Assembly: GCA_025345505.1 (NCBI GenBank)
Contig: JANVCC010000030.1
Span: 11,153,841 to 11,217,840, forward strand
Reading direction: 5' to 3'
DNA: 64,000 nt
Source of the DNA: Todiramphus chloris collaris
Taxonomy: Eukaryota > Chordata > Aves > Coraciiformes > Alcedinidae
In this document: piece by piece, positions 1 through 14,694 of the stretch
Layout: each line of letters begins with the position of its first letter
Numbering within the stretch: position 1 is the stretch's first letter
Translations under genes and position numbers: made by a program
The notes under the pieces: generated by a model
What the model was told of the DNA's origin: nothing
What the model saw: only the letters and a program-made list of their open reading frames with translations
Database searches by the model: none

Positions 1-900
1 AAATCTTGATGTTATTTTTCATCCTTCTATGTAGATTTATTTGCGAGCATTTCAGTATTTGTTCAACTGAGCCATAGCAAAAAAAGAAAGCAGAATGCTG
101 GGGAAGGAGCACAAATTGTTTTTATTAGAAGTAGGGAATATGTGAGAGAGGTAATGAGATCACAATTTGATTCTCTATTTGCTCAAGATGTATTACACTT
201 AATATTTATGTATAATACTTACCTGTTAGTAAAAAAGGCTGATGTGCTTATTATTAGAGTAACTTTTTGGACAGTAGTTTCTGTTTAGAGTCTGCACAAC
301 CAGCTGTGTTGAAAGTGCAGATTGCCTTGCAGCAATTGTGCTTGAAAAATATTGCCAAGTTTTGTTACCAAGAGCAAACATGCACTAATGGCACAATATG
401 AACTAGTCTGAGTTATGAGAACCTCTCAAGAAAAAAGCACTATATTTTAATAAAGATACTTTCCTTCTACTGCCAAAAATAATTCCCCCTAGTTTTATAT
501 TTTTATTGCACATTCTCTACAAGCAGAGAGAATATCAGTGTTCTGCCCAATTCAGCTTTAGCAAGGCCATCACTTACAAACTTGTTATATTATATTGTAT
601 CCTGTATTAATAAATGCTGGTAATAAGAGAGATGTGGATTGAATGAACAAGCTGTTTAATTAACCTCAGGAAATTTTCAGTTAAAACATTTAATCTTCAG
701 GATGCAAAACCAGTCAGCTTTCAAAAGATATAGACATAAGAAATACAGGTTTAATACTTTAAAATTCTCATATCTTTTCTTGAGAGGTTACTTGTTCCTT
801 GTGGTTACAACGACTCTATGAAAAAAAAAAGGAGCTTTTTGTCAGAAAAATATTTTCAATGTAAAAGACAGTAGTGAAATAAAAAGAAAGGAAAAAAAAA

Positions 901-938
901 AGTTGACTATAGGGCAATAGTTGATTATAGTTGACTAT
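901..938 (+). repeat. Three copies of a 10-bp unit AGTTGA(C/T)TAT
   Basis: AGTTGACTAT occurs at 901-910 and 929-938, with AGTTGATTAT at 919-928. The last two copies are directly adjacent and the first is separated by GGGCAAT-type sequence. It is a short, imperfect local duplication next to a 10-A run (892-901). Confidence 0.75.
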
Positions 939-941
939 AAT

Positions 942-1480
942 GTCACTTAGTCAACAGGTCAGCTAATTGTGGCTGTTAATCAGATGCATTTACATTACTG
1001 ACCAAATGACACACTCCCGTTTTTTTGCTGTATAGTATGGTCGTAATGATAATGCAGCTGCAGGTGAATGAGTTGGGCTCTATGTTGAATCCTTAGCATT
1101 GAGAATGAAATAATCCACCAGGATTATTAGCACACCATTTGGGTTTACAATGTAGGGGGTTAGATTTTAGTTTGCATGTTAATAGTAAATTAATGTAGCT
1201 GCTGAGATACCATAAATATGCTACATATTAAGGATGACAATGGCCTATTGTATAACAAAGATCTTGGCTCAGTGTGAATTTATTGCGAATTTCAGGTAAT
1301 AAAGCTGAACAGTGCAGTTCAGTGTGACACATTTCAGCCTCTGAGCACTGCCACATAAAGGTGTAATCATTATTAAGACCAAGTTTCTGTACTAAAGGAG
1401 CTTTATTGTCATCAGACTTGTGACGTGCACCATCCTAGCACAAGAGTTCCTGTCACAGACTTTCCTTTTGGGGGTTGACT
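942..1480. promoter_or_regulatory. Candidate conserved non-coding element, homeodomain/POU/E-box rich
   Basis: This block has no open frame and no repeat signature but is dense in developmental transcription-factor motifs. It contains CTAATTG, TTAATCAG, an E-box CAGCTG near 1055, GCAT-GT-TAAT at 1174-1183 (a POU3F/BRN2-type spaced site), ATAACAAAG near 1252 (SOX-type) and several TTATTAAG/TAATCATT sites. The motifs are visible, but conservation and enhancer function are inferred. Confidence 0.25.
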
Positions 1481-4400
1481 TTGTGTGCCTTTCAGTGCAC
1501 CATCTTTCACAAATGAGCAGGATGCTCATATATTTTCATTTTGTTGTTGGCATTCATCAAAGGAATGAGCAGCACAAGCTGTATTAGATCTATGAAACAC
1601 TAAATCACCCAGTGTGGCTCAGTTGCCCAGAGGAGTTGAGGATGTCCCATACATTTCTATAGGTTCTCAAATGGCTGTTTTTGTCATTTTGTGTCATTTT
1701 AGCTACATCAGCACAAGCTATTGCAATTCACAGGACACCCAAGCAAGGTGAAGTGTCAGTTTAAAGATGGAGTGTTGGCTTAGTAACTTAATTTTAAAAC
1801 ATAGAGGTTTTTTTAAGCTTTCCTTATAAAAGCAATTTGGGGTCTAAATGAATTTCTCTACTTTTCTGGGAGCTTGAGCTACTGGGGGTGACTTCTATGT
1901 TTAAACTGCCCTAGTCAGCGCAGTAGCAAGTTACTGCAATTGAAAACTGAGCAATTATCAGTTCCCCCAAGCAAGAAATGCTATATATCCAGCAAATCTG
2001 CCTAACTTGATTAGGAAAGCTGGAGTGAAGGCATTTTGCCTTTCTTTACCTGGGGGCTAGGTGCTTCTAAATGTCCTTTCTAAATTCTGCTTAAAATGTC
2101 TCTCACTTCAGCCTGCCTATTTCAGACTGTCCAAGTCAAGGACTGCTACCTTCTCCCTTCTGCCTCCTCGCAGTAAGTAGACATGAAGTGTACTGAGTAT
2201 GCCAAAAGTTTTTCAAAAATTTTCTCATGAAGGCTTTTCTTGCTTCCCTGTCTGTTGGGGGGAGTTTTGGTGGGGGGTTTTGGTGTGATTTATAGAATTT
2301 AAGTCCTTAATACTGCAGCTCTTTCTGTGTAGGAGTAAACTTGTGCCCATTTACAGCCCCAGTGACTTCCAGGGATGGGGTGTTAGGGGAAGGATGCATC
2401 ACAGGCCTTTGAGTTAGTCACAGCTTTGAGACCATATAAAAAAAATATACAGACTCCCAATTACCTAAATATTATATTAGAAGATAATAAACCAGATATT
2501 AATTCTGTAAACAGAGTGAAATTAGATATCATGGGTGAGACAGATTTAATATAAAGCTTGAAAATGAATCAGACTGCCTGACCCCTATCCCTGCAGTCTT
2601 GCTTTGAAGGTCAAAATCTGTCAGCAGCAGAAGCTTAAAATCCTGTGTTGCACAGTCTTTGAGTATCTCAGAGTACATCATGCCTTCTGGCCACCCCATT
2701 GTGGACAGACCCTTCCTCAGCTGGTTCCAGGGTGTATGGGATTTACTGTAACTGGCTGTGCTTGGGGATGGATGAGTGCCTCTCTCACCAGCAGGTTCAG
2801 ACTGGCCTAGGGTTACAGCAACACAGACACGGTACAGGTCTCATCCTCTCTGTTCATCTGCACCTTTTTGCTGGTGTGGGTGCTGTGCATTTTTGGTTAA
2901 ACTTCGAACAAAGAGATTATGCAATTATACTCTTTGTCAAAAGGGTTCCCTGGAGCCAGTGAGGGGAAATGTTGGCAATCTCAAGCGCTGATCTCTTACC
3001 AAGCCACTAAAAAGGTGGGAATAAATAAAACTTGCTCCTAGGCTAGGTGTGGAAATTCATACTCTGTTTGGATCCAGCAGTGCTTTGCTCCTATAGAACA
3101 ATGATTCCAGCCTTTCAAGATCTGGTTATTACTTCCATTATGTCTTTTGTGTATTTTAAATTCTTTTGGCTCAACCAAGTTTTAGCCTGCTTCACAAAAA
3201 ACGGGAGGGATCAAACTGGATGCTGATTCTGGAGATCCTCCTGGGTTCATTAACAAAGCTTTAGCTCATGAAGGATGCTGAAAAATGTTAAAAGTCGTGA
3301 AGTTACTGTTAACAGATATGACTTGTTTACAATTAACTGTAACTCTGTTGAGAATTTATCAATTTTATTTTGGAAGCTTGTTCTGCTGTGTACCTTAACA
3401 TAGTACTGGGAAGCTCTACTTCGAGCTAGTTCAAATCTTTAGTAATGGCAGGCAGATACCATGTGGTCATGTTAAGCAGATGCCATGTGGATAGTATTTT
3501 TTTCTAATGTTTGGCTTAATTTTTTTTTTTGTGAATATTCACCCTTACAGTCTCAAAACCTTTGGACAGTTAAAGCACTTTTGCACTATCTTAAAGAATA
3601 ATTGACAATACTTTAGTCATAAGACAACTCCAAGAAACCTGATCCTGAGCTTCCATGTGTGCAAAGAACATAAATTCACTCTTGGGGTTTTTTAAGACAA
3701 ATGAAAAGCAAACAGTTGAAATAAAATGAAATTGCCATTCAGCCTGCAATCTCACAGTAACTTTTAGTGGTTACAGATAATATGAATGTACATTTTTTTT
3801 GGTTCAGTCATTATTTTTAACAGTGGAGCCTATCTACTCATTAGCTGGATCATGAAGTCAATTCCTTTCATGTATTCAGTAACTCATCTTGTCTAAATTG
3901 TTTCAGTTCCTCAGAGATAGTTTTTGAATATGCATGACATATTTCAGCATAATAACTAGGAAGTCATTTTATGTTGCATGTCATTAGCAAAATAAAGTAT
4001 CAAAACAGGTTTCCTTTCCTTTAGAGGAAGCTCTTCAATTAGCTCTAGAGAATAATTCACCTTCAGTTTCCTCACACATGTTAATACCTATTCCTGAATA
4101 TTTGATCTTAAATACTAGACTAGGTTCACTTTAATTACACTGTATATAATTTACTTTTCCTCTTCAAGGATCATAAAAGACTAGACCAATTTGGGGCTGA
4201 GTTTTAACTAGGGTAGAAACCAAAGCTTGGAAAAAAAAAATTGTTCTATTATTTGGCACAGTGTTTATAGGACAGACAGACCTCTCAGCTCTCTCTTTCA
4301 GTAAGTAGCACAGAGCAAGGCTACCAAGGGCAGCTGGCTGCTCAGGCTGCTCTTCCTATAGAACAGGATTTAGAGGCACAATATGTGATAGTGGTAGAGC

Positions 4401-5450
4401 CCTCGATCTGATGCTATGTCTACAACTCGTGTAAGAGACAAGAGCGAGTGCAGAACTTGTGCTACAGTTGTTTGATGTACCACATCAATATACTGCCTAT
4501 AGAGGAAAAAAAAAAAAACCCTATAAAAATTTCTGTGGTTCCAAAATATGAGTCACATTATAAATAAGTATATCCTTGCGTATCACCTGGGATGACAATT
4601 ATCTGCTGCAGCAGAACACTGTGATTGCTGAAGTGCACTCTGTGATACCACATGACAGTTTAGGGCAGGAAACAACACAACTGTATGGTCAAAACTAGAG
4701 GGAAAAGGTGTAGAGGCAGCATATGGTGCTTTGGTCAGGGCATAGTGACTTTGTCTTTTGAGATCTTAGGACTATATAGTCCTATATGTAAATGGCCATT
4801 GTAACTGCTGACTTTTTTGTTTGATTGGGTTTTTTTTAATGCTTTCCCAGGTGGCCGTGTTTTCCTATGGGTAGTCATTCTCAGTAGAATCCCTGGACTC
4901 AGGGGATGTGTCCTCGGAATGACTGAAAGAGAAGCGTGAATAGCTCTCTGCCTAGTGCTGTAACCACTGGTGCTTGCAATACATACAGTCTGTCTTTGAA
5001 ATGCGCCGAGCAAATACTGATTTAGTGTGAAGTTTACACTGTGTTTTTGTCATGGTGGCCATGGGAACCATGGATCTGAAGAAACCTCAGGATTTTGTTA
5101 ATTCACCCCACTGCTTACCTAGAGGCAGGCCATTTTGGATTACAGAAATAAAGTGCATGTTGGATTGCTGGCCTGGAGGAGAAATGGTTGCCCTATCACT
5201 CCAAGCAATACTGAAGCACTGAAGCAATCTTGTGGATAAGGGAATCTGCTCAGTAAAGCTGCTGTTTAGTAGTTATAAACATATTTGACACGCATTCCCT
5301 TCGTCTGCCCTCATGTATTGAAATCAAAGACTTTCTGCAAAAAGAATCTGATGAAATGCAAGAGATGCTACTGTGTCTACAGTATATTCAGCCATTCAGG
5401 GCAAAAGAAGGATTATATGTCTGGCTTAAAATTCTGACCTGACTTAGTTT

Positions 5451-5467
5451 AAAAAAAAAAAAAAAAA
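5451..5467 (+). repeat. 17-A homopolymer
   Basis: Uninterrupted A run. No AATAAA occurs in the preceding 40 bases, so a retroposed RNA end is not suggested. Confidence 0.9.
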
Positions 5468-6325
5468 GAGCATGTTTGTAACCCTCAGCTATGATATCTT
5501 CACATACAACACACCAACATTTTACTGCATTTTGTACATGTCTTGTGAAGCATGGATGTGGAATTCACTTAACTTTATGTACTGAGGGTTGCTATGAAAT
5601 GTCAGTAAAATTCCGGAGTGATGGTGTAGGAAAAAGGGTGTGAGTGATGTAAAAGGAAACAATTTACATTTTGAGGGGATGTGGCCCGGACAGATTCATT
5701 CTTACTCCTCAAGTAATTTCCATTTCTTCAGGGAGCTGCCTTCTAATTAATGCTCTTTGTTTATGGTATATTTAGGCCTGCAAAACCAAAAAAATAAATA
5801 CAGTAGCTATGTTGATCAAGTATCAGTCACAGTTCAGTTTCTGATCCCTAGAAACTCTTCTTTATCCAAACCCTGTAAGTGTTTTGTAGCGCTAGCTCTG
5901 AGCTTAGCTCCTGTGAACAGACATTTCTGCCAAGCTACTCAAGCTTTAACTACATTACCTGTGAAGGCACTGAGTGAACTAACATCTGTTGAATGAAGCA
6001 GATTACAAATTAGAATTATTTCCTCTTTACAGTAACTTGTTTTAAGGTTTTGTTCTGATGAATCTTTCACAGCTTTAAGTAGCAGTTGTCACTTTTTGTC
6101 ACAAGTCCTTTAGGAAATCTCTGTCCTGGTTGACCTGGCTGCAGAATGCTTGATATTGTGAAGTTTCTGTTACTAAAAGAAGATAAGCTCACCACTGCTA
6201 ATATTGTCCATAACTTAAAAGATGAACATGCATTTCTGAACTAAGCTTAAGAATTAAAACCTTCTAAGTTAAAACTTGATCAAAACACCTCTTTATTATA
6301 GGTAGTTTGGAGAAAATCTAGGTAC

Positions 6326-6339
6326 CAGACAGACAGACA
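6326..6339 (+). repeat. Short (AGAC)n microsatellite
   Basis: About three and a half units of a CAGA/AGAC tetranucleotide in CCAGACAGACAGACAAGC. Confidence 0.8.
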
Positions 6340-9300
6340 AGCTTGATATGTATTAGTAAGTCAAGGTTACTTGATCAGAATTCAATAAAAGCCCCAAACA
6401 TTACATTTAATTTACATCCTCTTCTAGCAAGCAGGACTTGCGCTTTATGCAAGCAATAGGAGAAAATGGGCCATTTATGTACTGGGATCCAAACTAAACA
6501 AGTGCCAGATACAATCTCAGTTGTCTATATATTGTCTGTCTCTTACCAAACAGGTTCATTTTAATTGATCTGTAGTATGAAGAGTTATAGTAGTGATATG
6601 GCTCCTGACTTGTACAATTTAAGTTCTCAAGACTGTCTCTGCCCTGATATCTGGTAGTTTTATTAAAACTGTAGCTTTTTCATTCCAGTAGTTATGTAGA
6701 CAAGCCAGCTTTTCCTATATTGCAGTTGGAAAATGTAGCTGCTGTGCATCTAAAATATCAAAGACACACTAAAAAAACTAAATACATTATTTGTGGGGGA
6801 AGGATTCACACTTTTAAATACATCTCATGATTTTTTAAGTCCACATGCTAGTGTTGGCAATATTGCCGATTTTCTCCAGATGGTTCTTTTTGAAAGGAAA
6901 AAAAAAACCCAGCACCCTGTGGGACACTTATCTTGAAATTCAAATAACAATATAAAAGCAATATGTAAAATAAAGAAGATGAAAAAGAATAGAATGCACA
7001 AATCTAAAAATCCCAGGACAGATGTTTAAAGCTGGATTATATCTTGATTTGTCTACTCAGGGATGCCCAATAAAATTAACCCAAATGAATTTGAAATGTA
7101 TTAGTGAAACCATATTAAATTGTTTTATGCACATGCAGTCACAATTTAGATGGCATCAATTTGCTTTAGTTCAATTCACTTTTAAATGAATTAATGATAC
7201 CAAGTTACACCACTATTTCTGAGTGAAAGTCCATCCAGTAGAGCTGATCTACATAATTTGCCTTAAATTAACACCTTTTGGTTAATTCAGCTTTTCCTGA
7301 GTGTCCTCAACGTATCTAGGAGATAGCAAAGGGCCAGCAATGAATGAATGACTGTCAGATCCAGTGGGCTTCTTTCTTTGTCATGCTTACCTCTAGATTT
7401 TCAGATTCCTAACACATCCTGTGGAACATGCTGTCTTACCCTCTGATGAAGTCAGTGAAAACTCAGCTGCAAATGGTCTGAATTATATATATATTGCAGA
7501 TGATGTATTTGTGCTTCTTAAGCAGATGTGCATAAAGACCCAGCTGAGGCTGTTGTGATGTTCCACCTTGCGAGTGTGGAGCTGCCAGAAAAGGGCACCT
7601 TCCATTCTCAAGTGCCCTGCATTGAATAAACATGGGAAGAGAAGATGGACAGAAAGTATATCAGCTGCTGCCTCTGCCCATTTTCTGCATCCAAAATCCA
7701 GATGACAATTTTTAACACAAGCAACAGTGCAACAGGGCAAACCGAGTAGAAATCGCATACAGGCGTTTTTCTACCCAATTAATACTAGCACACAGCACCC
7801 AGCTAACGTGGGCTTTCTGCTTTCGTGCTGCCTGCTTAGACACAGGTGGTACCTGACCCACATGAAGCTGGAGTGCCACAGGCAGGTCATACCAGATCCA
7901 ACACAGAGCCTGCCAGTGCAGCAGTAGCTAGACACATTTTTCAGCTGATTTGAAAAGGCAGTAAGAAGTTAGGCCATAAGCGCTGTTCGTCATGTGCTGA
8001 CAGTGTTTCTGAGTCAGTGCTAAGGGCTCCAAAGGTGGATTTATACCTTGTGAAATCTGAAAAAGGTCTGAGTGACACACCACAGTGATTGTTGCTTGGG
8101 GTTGTCAAAATGGAAAGCCTGGAAAATTACTCTCTGTCTTTAAAATAGCATGTGGTTATGTGAGACTTGGATTTAATGATCCAGGACGTCCTATAAATCC
8201 TGTCATGCATTTTAGGTGATATTTTGTGGGGGTTTTTTCAATTTCCCATGCTGCATTCTTTCACTTTGTGCAATCAGTTGAAGACTTGTTGAGTTATGGA
8301 ATAGAAGATGTTGCCCATTATTTTAAATATCTGTACGAACTACTGTGCTCTCTTTTAATTTTGAGAAGCATATTTTTCATATCAAAAATATCATTTTCTA
8401 AGTCAGTACCTAGCATTTCACTGATACAGGTCTTACAAACAGAACTCTGATTTTAATTAAAATGTTTTTAAAAGGAAACGAGTTTTGAGAGTCTGTGGAG
8501 GCTTTCAACTGAAAAACACTGCCAAAAGTCAGGAGAATCATGCAGATCTCTCTAACGTCTAGATCCACCTTTAAATCGCACTCTAAAGAGACAGTAGACT
8601 CCTGGAAATATTTTAGGAATCTAAACTGTTTTATGCCGTGAGTAGATCCCTATATTTATGTATCCAGACAAAAAGGTAGATTAATTTATGGTCCCTCTGG
8701 TAACATACGGAACGTTTCAAATCAGACAATTTTAACAGCAAAACCTGTTCTATCTTCCTCAGCATACAACTGGAAAGCAGAAGACTACATAAAGCCTTCA
8801 TATCTGATTGTGGAAGGGTCTGAAGCTTAATACAGATTAGTCCTTGGGATACAAGCCTTCCTGTCCTTAATACCAAGACAGATTTCCTTCTAGCTGCTTT
8901 CTCATTTACCATGTATTATGCCAAGAAGTGTGACAGAAATCAAAAGTGTGATTTGATCCTCATTGGGAAGTACTTAAGCAAAATATAATATATTTAGAAA
9001 GCACCAATATCATCTACCTACCCTTCAAAATGATTATTTATGTATTTTCAGTGCAAGTTGTACTTTGGACTAGCTGTTCTCACTACATGTTCCTTTGCTT
9101 TCATTCACTATGGAGAATATATGGAACACTCAAGCAGCTCCCAACAAGCCCAGATGAATAGCTGTGAGCTATATATATGTCCACAGGAGTGGAGTTGGGG
9201 TTGTGGCATTTTCACTAGTGATTAAATATCTTCCAAACCTATTCATGCTGCAGAGCTATAAATGATGGATTTTTCACATTAATGAAAGGAGCCCTTGGAG

Positions 9301-9495
9301 CCCTCTGGAGTGCATAGTTCTATTTTTACTTTTCACTATCGGAGAATGAGGAAAGATAGGCCAATGTGTTTCTTTTTTTAAAATGGCAGGAGCAGAAATT
9401 TGGCCTATTCTGGCCGTCATTCAAGTGCCAACTTTGTTAACCATTGTTGGGCACAAATTCAGAATTCATACTTGTTACATCATTTCATCATGGGC

Positions 9496-9508
9496 TTTTT
9501 TTTTTTTT
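9496..9508 (+). repeat. 13-T homopolymer
   Basis: Uninterrupted T run in gene-free DNA; it breaks no recognised feature. Confidence 0.9.
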
Positions 9509-12500
9509 CCACTGACTTTGTGTTCATAAACAGACCTGACCTAAAAATAAGCATACATAGGAAATCTGAAACCACTCCACTATGAAAGCAATGTGGTGTA
9601 TGATCTTAGAATGGGGTTATAATTTGGAAAACAAGCTTGAATGTCACCAAGAAATGGTACTGTGGCTTTGGCTTATTATGTTGCTGTTTGTTCTGAATTG
9701 TTACGGGCATCTTGGTGTTTGTGAGTACAGAAAGGAGAGATGGTTTAGTCCCCTGTGTTTGGTTTTCAGGGAGTGTTCTGCCATCCTCTGAATGCCCTAA
9801 AACAAAAAAATTAAGAGCAAAAGCCCCAATTCACAGGTCATCCTTACTGATCACCCTGAAATAAAATGGGAACATATAATTTCACCTTCACCTCATTTGT
9901 CTGTAGAAGTGCACGTGTCTGTGCTTGCATAAAGAGTACTCTCTCATCCAGAACTGATAAAGCAGTGTAAATAAGACAACAAAATGGAAGTAATTTATTT
10001 TTTTTAGCATAGTATTGCAACAAGTTTGTTCGTATTCTGTTTTTGTGAACAGCAAAGCTAGGACTGCATAAAACTAGAAGCTTGGTTCATGCCACTGCAA
10101 CAGCTCTGACTTCCAACAGCTGGCATTTAGGATAAAGAGTGTGAAAGGTCATCAAGTGTCAGTTCTCTGTAAGCAGAAAGAAATTGTATTGAAATCAGAA
10201 TCCTAAAAGGATTTGCTAATTTGCAGCTTCCCTGAGAAAAGAGAATGGGGTCTCTGAGTGAAGCTACCTGCGTGTTCCTGTAAGCTCAGACATATAATCT
10301 TCCAGGCATCTCAGCATGAGGCTTCTTCTCAGAATACAATATTCAGTTGTTGTTGGACTGGTTCTCCTAAAATGCTTTTGGGCATGTATAAATGAGTCAG
10401 AAGTGAACAATGCTAATAAGTAACTGCGTGCAGGGAAGAGGCTACATACTTGAAGGCTTTGGGAATCATTTAAAATGTGTTGATTTCTTTACCCTGTTTT
10501 CTGGCTTTTGTGAAAAGACTAAAATGTAAGAGGCAAAAAACCCAATGTGCAATAAATAATGCACTTTCAAGGAAAGAAACCAAGACATTAAAGTTGCAAA
10601 AAGCACATGGCCCAGTGCTGTCAGGGACTTTGCATCATTCCCAGCAAGTGGCTAAGTCACATCCCTTGGAAGGAGCAGAGGTCAGGCTGTCTGGAGAAAT
10701 CATTGTGTTAATCACCAATACAGGGCAGTTTAGAAAATAGTAGAGACTCGTATCTGAAGCCTATGTAAAGATTTAACATTTTGCCTATAGTACCCTAAAT
10801 CAGAACAGAGAAGAATAGGGGGAATGGAAGACTGTAGCTGTTCCGAAGCAATTTTCATCTTGATAGAGCTCATTACAGTTGCTTAAAAAATTGCTTGTCT
10901 TTGATGTTCTACAATGCCTTAACTTGGGTAGGTGATAGACTGAACTGCAAACAGGGTTTTTCATAACTGTGCTAAATCTAAATTGCTATTTTAATCAACT
11001 GTAACACTTAGACTTTCAGCTGATAAAAATGTGTGCAGAAGATACATTGCCAGTGTAAGTGCAGTGGTATTTGAAATCAATACAAACTGAGCAAAATTAT
11101 GTTCCTCTTTGCTTTTCTCCCTAGGTTTCTATGGAAACCTTCTTAGAGGTGGTCTGTTGCAAAGAAATGTTAAAATAAAACAATAAAATGTGCTATTTAT
11201 ACATGCAAAGTAAATAACTTTCCTGCATTTTTTAATGGAGGTGAAAAAGTGATTTCATCATTTAATATTCTTCCTTGACAGCCAAATTAATTATGACCCA
11301 GTGTCTTTAGGGTTTACCTTTCTGTATTTGACCAGCATGTTTGAGAGAGAAAAAGCAGTCATCTTCTGTGGTCAGCATCTATTATTTATTTGCTGTATCT
11401 AACTAAACAATCCTTTTGTTTTTTTTTTTACTAGCAGCCTTTACAACTTCTACCATGAAAAGAATGTCTAAAAAGTTCCTTTGAAATTACAGCTTTGTTA
11501 AGATCTTGATGAACATAATGTTTATTCAGATTTTTATCCAGAAGAATATCAAATTCAAACCTGTAAAGATACATCACTATAAACAAATATTAACAAGTGG
11601 TTAGGAGATACTGTGTACATGTATTCTTTAATGAATCATTGCCACATAGAATTAATTTTCACTTGCCCTAAAACACCTCCATATAGTAGGTGTGACTACT
11701 TTCATATCTGGCACTGTTCTGCTACGTGTATTGATTTTATATCTTTGTATTTTGGCATACACTTTTGTTGGTTGTGTTCTCATCAGCCCTGTTACCTGCC
11801 TTTGAAGGTTGGCTGCTAAATCTGAACACACGTTCTGGTCTGTTCGGTAGATACGCAGCGACTGTTATGAACTGTATTACTCTGAGGAAACATCTGGGGG
11901 CTACTGAGCCCCACAGCAGGTGGAAACTACCTTTCCAAGAACACTGTTCAAACATGCCATAGCCACTACATGCTTCATGTGTACACAGCTCCTGCTCTGT
12001 TTCTCATCCTTCCAGCTTTGGAAAATTACTCTTGGCATCTGCTAATAGGGCTGTCCATTCATTTTTAGGTTATCTTCATTTTCTCTCATGTATGGGCCCA
12101 TTAATCAACCTCTGTAATCAGGGGGACTTTTAATCCACACTTTGGTGTGTTTTCTCAGGCTCTTCTCAGAAGTCCAGTGCAGAAAGTAGTAAGGAATCTC
12201 TTCTAGCTTTCCCTTCTATGTAGAACAATTTAAAGTTATAGATTTTTTTTTTTTATTATTCCTACAAACCTGAGGAATTGTGTTAGAAATCTTTCATCCC
12301 CATCCAATGAATCCTCTCAGTTCAGTATCTGCTGGTATATACTGACATCTGATTTCTTGAGCATGACAGTAACAGGTACCAGATGAAGCTGGATGATAGC
12401 AAATAGTTTGCTCATCAAAGATATATTTTTAGTATAATTAGTTATGATTTAATATAATTCCTGAGAGTGGAAGGGGATTCTTTTCTACAGAATAATTGAA

Positions 12501-14694
12501 AGGCTTTGTTCTGCTAGGCCCAAAATAGAAGATTTCAACTTCTTTCAAGTCTTTTTCTTTGAAGCTTAGCTTGCTTTGCTTTTCAGGAAAGACAGCTTAC
12601 AGAGCACTGAAGCCCCTTTAATGTGCAGGGGCTCTAAAATGATGCAGGCCCTTCTTAACCCTTTACATACTCAACCCTGCCTCAGTACAAGAACAGCATG
12701 CAAGCCAGAGCAGAGAGTGACAGCTCTGATCCTGGAGTCCAGGCTCTGCTTATCTCAGCCAGTTCCATACCCCCATGTACAGACATCTTCCTTCCAAGTC
12801 TGCAGCTTTCATCTCCCTGCTCCCTACAGTCTTTATGGCCTTCATCCATTCAGTGAGAGAGATAAAACACTTGTTCTGTTCTGACTAGCATAGCAGTCTC
12901 TGCATTCCCCAAACTCTTCTGTCCTCTTTCCGTTTCCCTTCTCCCTGTTGCCATTTTCTCACCTTCCCTAGTTTATGTCCTCTCGCTTCATTACTATCCC
13001 CCACCCTTGCCCCTTTCAAAAACGCCTTGTCAGTGCTCTATATACTTTATATAATATTCTTCAAGAAAGATGAGGTTAATTTTTTCTCACAGAAAACAAG
13101 TCCAGCTGAGGTCTTCAATGTGCTGCCTGTGGCCATGCTCAAGGCTGAAGCCATTCTGAATTTGTGGTATTCTAGCACTGGATAGGTAAACAGAATCCAG
13201 CCCTTTACCTTCCATTTGCAGAAAAGCAATCTTGCAGAGCTGTGATAACTAGTGACAGGAGGTATAAAAGCTTTAATGCTGCATTTGCAAAACTCTCTGA
13301 GAGTGCCAGAGGCCTTTGCCAATGAATGTCAGAGGGGCTGAAGCAGAAATTGATCTCAAAATCATTACTAATCATTTCCATAAACCATTTCTAAATGAAA
13401 ATGGTGTGACTAGCATAGAATGGTACGCTTCGCTTGTAACCAGGTGCCTAGAGTGGCATGGCGTTATGATTTTGGAATTTGCATACAGAAGAAATCAGAC
13501 TTCTTGAGTTGTCCCTTGTCCCTCTGCTTCCCACTTTGTGGTCACCCTCTCCTGTAGCTCCCTCAGAGACTGACAAGTGCATCAGTCTCTGTCTTTCTCC
13601 CTGACCTCCCAGCTGGTCATCTGATTGAGGGGTATTGACACGAGAAAGGCTGTGGCTTGCTATGGCCTATGCCAACCTGTCCTTCACCCTCTACGATAGT
13701 CCAGTGGTTCTGGAGTTAATGGTTTGGGTGATATTTCATATACCTCTAGCATGAAAAAGCAGGTGGTCTGCATGAATGGGGCATATAAATCTGTGCTATG
13801 GAACAAAACAGCACCCGACTGAACTGCCAAATCAGACTCACACAGTGATGTCCTGCCCATGGGTGCATATGCTTGGTGAATAGACACGGCATTTATGCAT
13901 ATATTTTACAGACCTTAGGACATATCTATTCAGGAACTGAAGATTCTGTGATTGATAGGTTTTGATGTTCAAAAATGTAGTCTAAGATAACTGAAGCACA
14001 AGCAAGCAGTTTAAGAACGTTTTGAAGAAGCTGTCCAGTAATCCTATCTGGGCACAGGAAAGGGAAAAGGAAGGAAAAGGACAAGGGCCCATGTGCAGAA
14101 AATGGGAAAGGAAAGGGAATCAGTAACTTTGAAGGAGCAAGGCAATGGATGGAAAGACATGCTACTGGTACAGAGCCTAGACTGAGGATGGATCAAATGT
14201 AGTGTCAGTCACCTACTTTGCAAATGACCCATGAGAGAGGCATGGTACAGCTGTGCCTCCTTAGAGCAGCACTTCCTTCTACTCAACACGTTACAGGAAT
14301 ACCTAAAAGACTGAGACTGATGCAGCCCTCCCATTCCACCACCAAGTGAAGTCTGCTTTGAGTTGTGTTGGGAACTTGTAGGAGTGTGCACAATCTCTCC
14401 ATCAGCCCTACCTCTCTGATGCTTCCTAATTGAAAATGATTTTTATCTAATGGCCCACACTCTGATGATGCCTAGGCTGAAATTGGTCAGAATAATGGTC
14501 TTGGCCTACATTTGGATGTCATCTTCACTGTCACCATAGTTAGTTCCTTTATACTTCTGATGGAGGTTATTGTTCTATCTTGAAGATTGTCCTTTTCAGT
14601 TATCCTGTATTTCTTTTTCTAAATCATTATATAACCTGGTTATATGACTGCCTAAGGAATTTTTTCAGTTATCAGCTAATCATATTGAAACTCA

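Larger units (their letters stand above)
1..5000. other. Intergenic, no gene seen
   Basis: AT-rich, CpG-poor unique DNA. Apart from the 901-938 repeat and the 942-1480 candidate element, it holds A runs at 821-830, 892-901 and 4506-4518 and a G-rich spot near 2257-2283 (TGGGGGGAG...TGGGGGG). Open frames of at most 93 codons on either strand resemble no known protein. An ACTTACCTG string at about 218-226 is a good minus-strand donor but has no convincing acceptor to go with it. Confidence 0.7.
5001..14694. other. Intergenic, no gene seen
   Basis: Gene-free AT-rich DNA with the homopolymers and microsatellite listed separately. A pyrimidine-rich stretch spans about 12900-13020 (plus strand) and a purine-rich one about 14055-14120 (AGGAAAGGGAAAAGGAAGG-type). 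Short open frames (60-102 codons) overlap in opposing frames and lack homology. No tRNA, rRNA or interspersed repeat was recognised. Confidence 0.7.

Noticed and set aside
218-226. ACTTACCTG as a minus-strand splice donor
   Set aside because: No matching acceptor or open frame at a reasonable distance; a lone donor-like string is expected by chance.
2257-2283. G-rich stretch as a G-quadruplex
   Set aside because: Only two runs of three or more G are present; the other G pairs are too short for a standard quadruplex.
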